Assembly: GCA_002394205.1 (NCBI GenBank)
Contig: DGTC01000024.1
Coordinates: 24,285-88,284, forward strand
DNA: 64,000 nucleotides
Source: Lachnospira sp. UBA4346
Lineage (GTDB): Bacteria; Bacillota; Clostridia; Lachnospirales; Lachnospiraceae
Reading direction: 5' to 3'
In this document: piece by piece, positions 47,841 through 54,681 of the stretch
Numbering within the stretch: position 1 is the stretch's first letter
Layout: each line of letters begins with the position of its first letter
Notes under the pieces: model-generated
What the model saw: only the letters and a program-made list of their open reading frames with translations
Database searches by the model: none
Told to the model about the DNA's origin: nothing
Program-made: the position numbers and the translations under genes

Positions 47841-47955
47841 TAAGAAAATCAGTTGCCTTTACGGTGGTTTGAAGTAACACGCTACCTCATTCCCTTATCT
47901 GTGCTGGTAACACATATAAGAGCTGATTGAGCATCCTGTTAGGGGTGCTTTTTTC
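47841..47955 (+). ncRNA. Predicted ~115-nt small RNA of the element
   Basis: Defined by the consensus promoter upstream and an intrinsic terminator (GCATCC/GGGTGC, then TTTTTT) at 47931-47955. The body has an outer pairing AATCAGTT with AGCTGATT and an inner GTG-CTGGTAA-CAC hairpin. There is no ribosome site with an open frame. It does not match a small-RNA class I know. It is transcribed opposite to nearly all element genes. Confidence 0.65.
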
Positions 47956-48165
47956 TTTGTCCGTTTCTATTCTGTTTTCTATATTGTAAGGGGCGTTTTT
48001 TCAAAAGTCAACTTATTTTTGTTAATTTTTAATAATTATATACCCCTTATATAATGTATTCATTGTTCATACCTCACAAATGAGGTAAGTACTACAAGCC
48101 TTTTTAAGCCCCTCTAATCCCTGTACCCTTACTCTTTATCCACTAAACATGAAAAAGGGCTGTAT

Positions 48166-48193
48166 GAGGCTCCTAGAGGCTCACAGGAGGCTC
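48166..48193. repeat. Three GAGGCTC repeats at helical spacing
   Basis: GAGGCTC at 48166, 48176 and 48187, 10-11 bp apart, just past the 3' end of the early operon. On the minus strand they are followed by CATACAGCCCTTTTTC and might belong to its terminator. Confidence 0.4.
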
Positions 48194-48280
48194 TCTTCCG
48201 ATGGAGTCACGAACCGTTACCCCATCTCTTATCATCACAAAAGAAAGAGCCTACCCACTACAGCGGATAAGCTCCTTATG

Positions 48281-48721
48281 TTACACACTTTCTATTATCA
48301 TTTTCGCCCATGCAAGGCTATCATCCTCCCCCATCATCGTATAGATCGTATCCTTAAAGGGGATCCTTGTATCCGTTCCTTTTTTGCCCTCCACTAAGAG
48401 GAGCCTCTGATCTGTAGCTCTTGCCTCATTTTGTAGGTGGTGCCTAAACTGGTGGAGAAAACCCTCCAGATCTGGATAAGAGAGAAAGATCTCCTTAGTC
48501 TGTGGTACATAGTTATTATCCCTCACATAAAAGGTAAGTACTGGGATCGTAACCTTATACGCCTCCGCTAACTTAGTATCCAGCTCCCTAAGGAGCTCTA
48601 ATTGTTCCCTCTCCTCCTTATTACGGTAGCTGTTAGCTATTATCACGGATCTCATAGGGGAAAAGGCTTTACACTCTGGGAAAAGGCTCTTATAGAGCTC
48701 TACACGCTCATCTATCGTCAT
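48281..48721 (-). CDS. Element protein, unrecognised (early operon)
   Basis: A 146-residue protein beginning MTIDERVELYKSLFPECKAF. The start overlaps the end of the preceding cysteine-rich gene (start at 48721, stop at 48708) with GGAGGGCGGATCTA as ribosome site; a much earlier open stretch is an artefact of that gene. It contains LRELDTKLAEAYKVTIPVLTFYVRD and a helical C-terminus. No family recognised. Confidence 0.65.
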   Translation of the reverse strand: MTIDERVELYKSLFPECKAFSPMRSVIIANSYRNKEEREQLELLRELDTKLAEAYKVTIPVLTFYVRDNNYVPQTKEIFLSYPDLEGFLHQFRHHLQNEARATDQRLLLVEGKKGTDTRIPFKDTIYTMMGEDDSLAWAKMIIESV

Positions 48722-48935
48722 TAGATCCGCCCTCCCTGTAATACTTACACTTGCATCCATCAATATATACGCTGTCTGGCTTAGTCTTAGGATACTGGAA
48801 TACCTCACAGCTACCTTTACTAGGATCATCACTAAAAGGCGTGGATCCATCCGCAAATCTACAGCCTATACAGGCTTTACCGTTATCCTCCCAGCTACTT
48901 AGCCTCTCCTGTGCTATCTCCTCTGATCTACTCAT
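48708..48935 (-). CDS. Small cysteine-rich protein (early operon)
   Basis: A 75-residue protein with cysteines in CIGCRF, GSCEVFQYPK and GCKCKYY, a likely metal-binding arrangement. The start MSRSEEIAQER follows GGAGGGCGATAAG. It begins directly after the sigma-like gene and overlaps the next one, so all three are coupled. Family not recognised. Confidence 0.65.
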   Translation of the reverse strand: MSRSEEIAQERLSSWEDNGKACIGCRFADGSTPFSDDPSKGSCEVFQYPKTKPDSVYIDGCKCKYYREGGSNDDR

Positions 48936-48936
48936 C

Positions 48937-49530
48937 TTATCGCCCTCCCTGTGCATATCCATTATACTCCATCTGGAGGCGTTTTACATAATAGCTTACG
49001 GTAGCTGGGGTAAGAGCTAAGGATCTGGCTACATCCGTTTTAGATAATCCGCTAAGGAGGAGCTCCGCTACCTGTCTGATCGTACCAGTAAGGATACTCA
49101 TAAACTCCTCCAGATAGAGGCTACTGTAATCATCATTAGAGTAATGCTCCTTATTGATATCCTCCAGCTCATCATAGCTAAGGAGAGGCTCTGTAGTAGT
49201 TCTCTTAACCCTGTTACAATGATCGTAGATCCTGTTATAGCTCTGGCGTACAAAAGCTCCTAACACGGTGCTAAACTTTGCTCCCTTTTCCGCCTTGTAG
49301 TACTTAGTTGCTTTCCAGAGTGCCTCATATCCGATAGATAAGAGATCCTCCATAGTGAGGAGCCCATCATCTATAGAGTATGTGATAGCTATGTTTCTTA
49401 TGATCCCCCCATTCTTACCCATGAGCTCCTTAAGATACTCCTCTCTCTGGGTAGTCTGGAAAAGCTCTACAAGCTCCTCGTTAGTATAATCCTGTAATTC
49501 TACTGTAAAAATATTGTAATTCTCTTTCAT
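48937..49530 (-). CDS. Sigma-70-like factor of the element
   Basis: A 197-residue protein with a region-2-like part (about 30-105: GGIIRNIAITYSIDDG, DLLSIGYEALWKATKYY) and a C-terminal helix-turn-helix (about 155-190: SGLSKTDVARSLALTPATVSYYVKR) that could be region 4. It resembles the divergent sigma factors that clostridial phages and conjugative elements use for late genes. Ribosome site ACACAGGAGGTACAGG. Which promoters it reads is unknown; a shared motif at two other places in the element is a candidate. Confidence 0.75.
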   Translation of the reverse strand: MKENYNIFTVELQDYTNEELVELFQTTQREEYLKELMGKNGGIIRNIAITYSIDDGLLTMEDLLSIGYEALWKATKYYKAEKGAKFSTVLGAFVRQSYNRIYDHCNRVKRTTTEPLLSYDELEDINKEHYSNDDYSSLYLEEFMSILTGTIRQVAELLLSGLSKTDVARSLALTPATVSYYVKRLQMEYNGYAQGGR

Positions 49531-49557
49531 TGATCCTGTACCTCCTGTGTAATTCCT

Positions 49558-49722
49558 TTAGATTTCTGTTTCCCACATGATCCGCTCAAAATTCTCATCT
49601 CTGAATTGTTCATAGCTCTTAGTAAACCAGCTAAACTGTGTAAACCACTCATACTGTGATCTTATGTAGTCCTCATCGACTTCCTTTTGATACTCTGGAT
49701 CGTAGTAAATATAAGTTTCCAT
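49558..49722 (-). CDS. 54-residue acidic protein, first gene of the early operon
   Basis: Short gene with a good ribosome site (ACACAGGAGGTACAGG then ATG). The protein is acidic and aromatic-rich (YIYYDPEYQKEVDEDY, YEWFTQFSWFTKSYEQF). It is the first gene after the double-operator promoter and ahead of the sigma-like factor. It may be a small regulator or anti-sigma peptide; that is a guess from position. Confidence 0.6.
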   Translation of the reverse strand: METYIYYDPEYQKEVDEDYIRSQYEWFTQFSWFTKSYEQFRDENFERIMWETEI

Positions 49723-49751
49723 CCTGTACCTCCTGTGTTATGATCCTGTTA

Positions 49752-49804
49752 TAGGGTACCCTACCCTTAATTTGTATTATAGTAGGGTACCCTATACAAG
49801 TCAA
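49752..49804 (-). promoter_or_regulatory. Early promoter with two perfect palindromic operators
   Basis: Minus-strand TTGACT (49799-49804), 17 bp, TATAAT (49776-49781). The perfect 12-bp palindrome TAGGGTACCCTA occupies the spacer (49783-49794) and recurs just downstream of the -10 (49752-49763), 31 bp apart, about three helical turns. Binding at either would block transcription. The divergent ribbon-helix-helix gene is the obvious candidate repressor. Confidence 0.85.
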
Positions 49805-49896
49805 TAACTTTCTCCTCAAAAGTGAGTTAAAGATTTTAATTTAAGTGTGATTATGATATGATAGGGGGTATATAAAGAATGAAACGGAGTGAGACA

Positions 49897-50085
49897 ATGC
49901 CAGTATCTAAGGAAAAAATGGAATATATTGAGAATTGGAAAAAAGATAACACAGATCTCATAAAGTTCCGTGTGCCTAAGGGAAAGAAAGAGGAGTATCA
50001 AGCCTTAGCGGAGAGATCTGGAGCTAAGAGCCTTACAGCATATCTAAATAACCTGTTAGAGGACAAACTTAAGGAGGAGCACTAA
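49897..50085 (+). CDS. Ribbon-helix-helix-type regulator
   Basis: A 62-residue basic protein; the start MPVSKEKMEY is 8 nt after GGAG. The core LIKFRVPKGKKEEYQALAERSG, then KSLTAYLNNLLEDKL, has the strand-helix-helix shape of Arc/MetJ repressors. It is the only element gene on the + strand besides the small RNA, divergent from the early promoter with the two palindromes, and has its own terminator. I infer that it represses the early operon. Confidence 0.75.
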   Translation: MPVSKEKMEYIENWKKDNTDLIKFRVPKGKKEEYQALAERSGAKSLTAYLNNLLEDKLKEEH

Positions 50086-50101
50086 GCCCCCTCCTATTTT
50101 T
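50072..50101 (+). terminator. Terminator of the ribbon-helix-helix gene
   Basis: AGGAGG/CCTCCT stem overlapping the stop codon, then ATTTTTG. Confidence 0.65.
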
Positions 50102-50107
50102 GTGCAT

Positions 50108-50134
50108 GAAAAAGGAGCGGTATCTCTACCGCCC
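50108..50134 (-). terminator. Terminator of the surface-protein gene
   Basis: Minus-strand GGGGCGGTA/TACCGCTCC hairpin followed by TTTTTC. Confidence 0.7.
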
Positions 50135-50182
50135 CATGAGTACCTATGGTACCCTCTTATGATCCGATCCCATTATACGCCT

Positions 50183-51907
50183 CTAGGATCTATCTTTCAA
50201 TTTTATTTTATCCTTTAGCTCCAGCAATACTAAGACCGCTAAGAGGATCACGGTTACATAGTCTACCCAACTCCGTACCTTTAGGTACGCCCCAGAAAAA
50301 TCCTCTGTAGGGCTCTCTGGTGCCTCGTATGGGGTTATATTGATTGTTACCCCATCCTCTGTATAATCATAATTTACATTTACGCCCTCCGCCTGTATGT
50401 GGATATTCTGAGGTAGTTCTGTTTCTGTAGTATCTACTGTAGGCTCCTGTGAGGCTGTTTCTACCGTCTTAGCCTCTGGTACTGTTACATTTACCGTTAT
50501 CGGCTGTGTAGTGGCTCCTACAGGCGTTTCTCCGCTCTTATCCGTAGCATAGTAATTATATGTATTGCTGGTAGTATTATTACTGTTTTCCGTTTTGGAG
50601 CTCTCACTCCTACTAGAGGAGTTATCTACATTACTCACGCTGGAGGAGTGATTATCTGTAGTACTCGTATTAGAGGAGCTGGTAGAGCGGTTATCCGTAC
50701 TAGAGCTATTATCCGTGGAGTTTGTGGTACTCGTGGAGCTCTGGCTATTATCTGTGGTGCTATGATCGCTGTTATCCGTAGTGCTAGAGCTGTTATCAAT
50801 ATTGCTAGAAGTTGCTGGAGTATTAGATCCTCCTCCCTCCTCTGGCTGTGTGCTAGGCTCTGTATCCTCTCCCTCCCCTGTGGGCTCTGTAGAGGGCTCC
50901 GTACTTGGAGTAGTAGGATCCTCCTCTGTAGATGGCTCCGTAGAGGGTTCCGTACTTGGCTCCTCCGTAGGATCTGGAGTAGGGGTTACGGTACTTGGAT
51001 CTGTCTCTGTGGTTAAGAATTTCCGATATTCTCCAGCCCCACCTACTAAAGGATCCAGCTCGTTGTACCAGCCATTAAAAAAGAGATGGTAATAATTGAG
51101 CCAGCTATTAAACTCCTCCTCTGTAGTAAAATTGCTTAGGCTTGCATCATTAGCCAGATCAGAGCCCTGTGAGGTGGCTGTATTGCTCCAGATCAAAGAG
51201 TTATAGATTTCTGTAGATCCGATATTATACACGCCTCCGCCTATTCTAGCTGTATTCCCCTTTATCTCCGTGTTATTGATTGTGAGCATATTCCTGTTAT
51301 AGATCGCCCCTCCGTTATCCTCCGCCCAGTTATTCTTAAGGGTACAGTTACTTATACTCACAGTGCCCTCATTGTAGATACTGGCTCCGTTTTGAGCTGT
51401 GTTATCATCGAATACGCAAGAGCTAAAAGTAGCATTACCAGAGGAGCTAACATATACCGCTCCTCCATCTCCAAGAGTATGTATAGTGTTCTGAAAATCG
51501 CACATATTAAAGAGGGCGTTACTCTCTACCACTACAAAAGGTACAGCTCCTCCTACTGGTTTTTCCTCCCCTCCACTACCGCTCCTACCATCAAAAGTAA
51601 TCTTACTTAGAGTAGCTCTAGCCTCATCTCCATACACTCCAGATATTACGATCTGGGCGTTTTCCTCCATCCTAACTAGGGTAATAAACTTATTATTCCT
51701 GTTAAGGTTTCCTATAGCTGGGATCGTTACCACTCCACTTATCCCTATTACATCCCCATCCTGTGCCTCTGATACAGCACTAAAGAGGGCTCCGTAGCTG
51801 TCTACAATCGTTGTAGGGCTATCTGTGCTCCCTATGGCTGTTACAGTTGAATTAAGGAGCAATACCAGCACTAATACCAGTATCGCTCCCCTCCTAAATT
51901 TTTTCAT
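50183..51907 (-). CDS. Secreted beta-helix surface protein with repeat stalk
   Basis: A 574-residue protein encoded by the element. Signal peptide at 1-28 (KKFRRGAILVLVLVLLLNS); a right-handed beta-helix at about 40-250 with pectate-lyase/Pmp-like rungs (GGAVYVSSSGNATFSSC, GGAIYNRNMLTINN); a PSTEPSTE-type stalk (about 295-355); a Ser/Asn/Thr-rich region (about 360-460); a C-terminal membrane helix (about 540-560) with a basic tail. There is no LPXTG. It would display a beta-helix on the host surface, perhaps for adhesion or exclusion of other phages. Start after ACACAGGAGGCGTAAGCGAT. Confidence 0.8.
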   Translation of the reverse strand: MKKFRRGAILVLVLVLLLNSTVTAIGSTDSPTTIVDSYGALFSAVSEAQDGDVIGISGVVTIPAIGNLNRNNKFITLVRMEENAQIVISGVYGDEARATLSKITFDGRSGSGGEEKPVGGAVPFVVVESNALFNMCDFQNTIHTLGDGGAVYVSSSGNATFSSCVFDDNTAQNGASIYNEGTVSISNCTLKNNWAEDNGGAIYNRNMLTINNTEIKGNTARIGGGVYNIGSTEIYNSLIWSNTATSQGSDLANDASLSNFTTEEEFNSWLNYYHLFFNGWYNELDPLVGGAGEYRKFLTTETDPSTVTPTPDPTEEPSTEPSTEPSTEEDPTTPSTEPSTEPTGEGEDTEPSTQPEEGGGSNTPATSSNIDNSSSTTDNSDHSTTDNSQSSTSTTNSTDNSSSTDNRSTSSSNTSTTDNHSSSVSNVDNSSSRSESSKTENSNNTTSNTYNYYATDKSGETPVGATTQPITVNVTVPEAKTVETASQEPTVDTTETELPQNIHIQAEGVNVNYDYTEDGVTINITPYEAPESPTEDFSGAYLKVRSWVDYVTVILLAVLVLLELKDKIKLKDRS

Positions 51908-51961
51908 ATCGCTTACGCCTCCTGTGTAAATTTGCGGATATTCTCCGCATAATAACATTAT

Positions 51962-51980
51962 ACCTCACTAAGGAGGCGTA
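51962..51980 (-). promoter_or_regulatory. CCTCnTTnGTGAGGTAT motif before the surface-protein gene
   Basis: Minus strand CCTCCTTAGTGAGGTAT, leading straight into a TATAAT. A near copy, CCTCATTTGTGAGGTAT, is in the hub at about 48068-48085. No good -35 stands before either, so an activator or the element's sigma-like factor may use it. Confidence 0.4.
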
Positions 51981-52006
51981 TCTATAAACCTGTGGTTAAA
52001 TGAATA

Positions 52007-52041
52007 TAAAAAGAGCCAGATCCTACGCTGGATCCAGCTCT
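52007..52041 (-). terminator. Terminator after the element phosphatase gene
   Basis: Minus-strand GAGCTGGATCC/GGATCTGGCTC hairpin followed by TTTTTATA. Confidence 0.75.
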
Positions 52042-52049
52042 CATACTCT

Positions 52050-52514
52050 CTATATTTCTCCGTTACCCTTTAGGTAATCCAGAAAGCCCTCACAGCCCTC
52101 TATAACATCATCGTAAGTTACATCAAAGTTACCAGTATACCACGGATCTGCTATATCTCTACCAGATCCAGCAAAGCTAAGGAGCTTGTAGATCTTCCCC
52201 TCTGGATCCCCTTTAAGCATCCTGTTAAGGTTTCTCATGTTCCACTCATCCATACCGATAATGTAATCAAAGCTACCATAATCCTTTACTGTGATCTGCT
52301 TAGCTCTATGAGGTACTAAAGGGATCCCCACCTCCTGTAATTTCCTTACGGTGCCTCTGTGCGGAGGGTTCCCGATCTCCTCCGTACTTGTTGCGAAACT
52401 GTCTATATAAAACTGATCTCCTAAGCCTCTCTCCTTTACCATGTGGGTAAATACGCTCTGGCTTAAAGTCGATCTACAAATATTTCCATGACAGCAAAAA
52501 GCTACTCTTATCAT
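52050..52514 (-). CDS. Element-borne low-molecular-weight protein tyrosine phosphatase
   Basis: Complete 154-residue LMW-PTP: P-loop CCHGNICRS (catalytic Cys8, Arg14) and the general acid in ADPWYTG near residue 121. It is a clear homologue of the gene interrupted by the element but diverged, and its P-loop codons are synonymous variants of the host ones. GGAGGAATGT precedes the ATG. In the integrated state it is the first gene behind the broken host start and would be read from the host promoter. In the circle it follows the recombinase gene by 13 bp. Confidence 0.93.
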   Translation of the reverse strand: MIRVAFCCHGNICRSTLSQSVFTHMVKERGLGDQFYIDSFATSTEEIGNPPHRGTVRKLQEVGIPLVPHRAKQITVKDYGSFDYIIGMDEWNMRNLNRMLKGDPEGKIYKLLSFAGSGRDIADPWYTGNFDVTYDDVIEGCEGFLDYLKGNGEI

Positions 52515-52538
52515 ACATTCCTCCTTAGATCGCTATTC

Positions 52539-52625
52539 TTATTTCAAGAGTGTTATTTTGTACTGTTTGTGTCGCAAAGTACAGATGTTGCCGTGGCAGA
52601 TGAATAGTACACGAATTGGTGTCAT
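52539..52625 (-). pseudogene. 5' part of the chromosomal LMW-PTP gene, now a 28-codon leader
   Basis: AACAGGAGGTATATT precedes an ATG that encodes MTPIRVLFICHGNIC, the start and P-loop of the host phosphatase. After the TGT core (52581-52583) the frame enters the element and stops at 52539. Translation of this short leader ends 24 bp before the element's own phosphatase start, so it could be coupled to it. Confidence 0.88.
52581..52583. other. Attachment-site core, phosphatase end of the element
   Basis: Minus strand reads GGCAACATC-TGT-ACTTTGCG: host phosphatase sequence, core TGT, element sequence. Confidence 0.85.
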
Positions 52626-52798
52626 AATATACCTCCTGTTGCCAAGAAAGGCGCTGTTTTACAAAGTTTCTTGGGTGTTTTGTTATTTCTGCTTATATAC
52701 CGCAATGCTTCAAAACATAGCGGATTTTAGCAAGTTATTACTACCTGTTAATAGTAAAATTAGTAGTAAAACCGAAGTCATTACTACTAAGGATTTCA

Positions 52799-53584
52799 CT
52801 ACTCATTCGTATGAGATTTATATCCAATTGAAAAAACAAAATTTTTTAGTTCATTTGACTTAAATATTTTGCTATTTGTTAACTGTCCAATCGGCAAAAA
52901 GTGGTCTTCAGGAATCTCATGTGCCATGGCCAGTCTATACTCTCTTTGATATGACAAATCTTTATTTTTATATAAAAATCTTTCTTTTGAACCTGTGTTA
53001 AAACTTTGTATCCTATCAATTAAATTCTGCTCACAATACTCAACTTGGTCAAAAATGTAATCACACTCATTCCGTTTAGCGTATTCTTTTATGTGTGCCT
53101 CTAATTCCACTCCATTAAGTATTACACAGTATTCCCCAAATTTTTCTGACATACTGTCAAATTCTACTTTAGAAAATGGGAATAAGAAATCTGCGTGTTT
53201 TTCATCAGCATACATTAATCTCATCTGTGATAAAGGAATTCCAACAAACGACACTAGCGGAATTAAATCATCCTCTTTAAACTGAACTCGTAAGTGTCCA
53301 CCAGGCGCAATAAATACAACTTTTCCTGTTTCAGCATCACATACTGTTATTCTTTGTGCCTCGATAACTGAAATCAATTCATATTTATCCCCTTGCCCCC
53401 GTACACCTGACATTTCTTCTTGTTCTCGAAAATACTTAGCTGTATTTGCAAATAAGTTACCACTACATACATCCTGTGCGAACTTCTCATTTGCGCAAAA
53501 CTTTAAGTAAAAAATCGGCTTAGTGCCAAGTAATTTTTCTAATTCTGAAACAATATGCTTTCTATCTTCCTCAGATATTTTCAT
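52799..53584 (-). CDS. DUF2971-like protein
   Basis: A 261-residue protein with the pattern of DUF2971 proteins often found near defence and mobile genes: FYLKFCANEKFAQDVCSGNLFANTAKYF-type start, RGDKYE, and KDLSYQREYR(L) near residue 210. The start MKISEED follows GGGGGCAGAA; the TTG four codons earlier overlaps that site. It lies at the edge of the accessory island upstream of the interrupted phosphatase. Function unknown. Confidence 0.6.
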   Translation of the reverse strand: MKISEEDRKHIVSELEKLLGTKPIFYLKFCANEKFAQDVCSGNLFANTAKYFREQEEMSGVRGQGDKYELISVIEAQRITVCDAETGKVVFIAPGGHLRVQFKEDDLIPLVSFVGIPLSQMRLMYADEKHADFLFPFSKVEFDSMSEKFGEYCVILNGVELEAHIKEYAKRNECDYIFDQVEYCEQNLIDRIQSFNTGSKERFLYKNKDLSYQREYRLAMAHEIPEDHFLPIGQLTNSKIFKSNELKNFVFSIGYKSHTNE

Positions 53585-53648
53585 TTCTGCCCCCAAATTT
53601 GTTAAGATATATTATTTTAGTATATCACGTATTCGTGAAATTTTCAAT

Positions 53649-53679
53649 AAAGCAAAACACTCCGACACGATGGCCGGAG
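53649..53679 (-). terminator. Terminator after the integrase remnant
   Basis: Minus-strand GCACTCCG/CGGAGTG hairpin followed by TTTTGCTTT. Confidence 0.65.
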
Positions 53680-53697
53680 TGCTAATAATCATCCATA

Positions 53698-54675
53698 TTA
53701 AATTGCTTTGAACATTTTCTGCGATACCGGTTTGATGCCGTTCTTCTTATCGACTTCTGCCTGTGCTTTCCTGAATTCCTCCATTCGTCTTAGTTCTTCC
53801 TCTGCATCATCCAATCCCACATGGGTGTAAACATTCATCGTGACACTGATATCCGAGTGCCCCATCAAATACTGGAGCGTCTTCGGATTCATACCAGACT
53901 TGGCCTGATTGGAGCAATAGGTGTGTCTGCATACATGCGGTGTAATATTCGGTATCTGTACCCGGTAGATATCGTTGTACCGGCCTACCATATGATTGAA
54001 GCGGTGCTGCCAATGCATTGCCACAAACGGCATCCCCTTCTCATCCAGAAAAAGGAAGCCGCTGTATCCATTTATCATTTTTTCTACTTTAGGACTTGGC
54101 CGGTCCTCGATAATAGCCCGGAACATATCTGCCACATCGTCAGTGATTGGCAGTTTTCTTGTTCCTGCATTCGTCTTGGTTGACTCAATGATATACTCCA
54201 TTTTTGATGTCCTTTGAAGCTGATAATCGATATTTACAATCTTATTATCAAGATCAACATCACCTATCGTTAACCCACAAAATTCTGAGATTCTCATTCC
54301 TGTGTGAAATAAAATATACACAACCTCATAATACTTGCAATACAATCTATCGTCATGGATAAATTTCAAGAACTTATTCATCTGTTCTTTTGTAATCGCC
54401 TCCCTGGTAACACTATCATTTACCACTACTCCTGCAAGTTCAAACGCAAAGGGATTCTTGTGCAGCACATCGTCATCCACTGCCATTTGAAAAGCTGGTC
54501 TTAAAACACCTCGCACTGTTTTCACTGTACTATGGCCTTTCCCATCCGATTGTAACTTAATCAGAAACAACTTGGCATCTGAGGTCTTTATCTGTCCAAT
54601 GCTTTTTTCACTGAATTCTTCCTTCGCAAGAAGATTCTTTACAAAATTGTAATTAGTTAATGTATTTGGCTTGCA
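53698..54675 (-). pseudogene. 5'-truncated tyrosine integrase of Tn916/ICE type
   Basis: From about KPNTLTNYNFVKNLL onward the protein is a typical integrase of clostridial conjugative transposons: core-binding part, then catalytic Arg (GMRISEFCGL), HVCRHTY, GHSDIS and Tyr (NVYTHVG). The N-terminal arm-binding region is missing. The frame stays open to 54984, but those codons are antisense to another relic and do not look like integrase. It is a remnant of an older element. Confidence 0.8.
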
Positions 54676-54681
54676 AAAGTC

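Larger units (their letters stand above)
46869..48280. other. 1.4-kb non-coding hub of the element
   Basis: No credible gene on either strand. The stretch instead holds, in order: two 19-bp direct repeats and two TTTTTATAAAAA palindromes (46884-47023), a strong hairpin between 13-bp direct repeats (47289-47364), a nested stem (47545-47613), a three-way-junction-like fold (47670-47775), a promoter-terminator unit for a small RNA (47806-47955), a CCTCATTTGTGAGG dyad (48070-48085), and three GAGGCTC repeats (48166-48193). Confidence 0.75.
37596..52580. mobile_element. 14,988-bp serine-recombinase integrative element inserted in the LMW-PTP gene
   Basis: The boundaries are set by the two halves of the interrupted phosphatase gene. 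Contents on the minus strand from the far end: phosphatase, beta-helix surface protein, then (+) ribbon-helix-helix regulator, then four small early genes including a sigma-like factor, a non-coding hub, four small genes, tape measure and tail-like genes, and the large serine recombinase at the border. I see no capsid, portal, terminase, holin, relaxase or replication gene. Codon usage differs from the chromosome: more AGG/AGA Arg, CTA Leu and ATA Ile, and GATC is visibly frequent. One copy of the 3-bp core is counted in the length. Confidence 0.92.

Noticed and set aside
46869..48280. ROOL- or GOLLD-type large ornate RNA
   Set aside because: Phage elements of this group carry such RNAs, but I could not match their known features, and the visible promoter and terminator bracket only 115 nt.
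48722..48856. Upstream extension of the 146-residue early protein
   Set aside because: It only reads the overlapping cysteine-rich gene in another frame; the ribosome site supports the later start.
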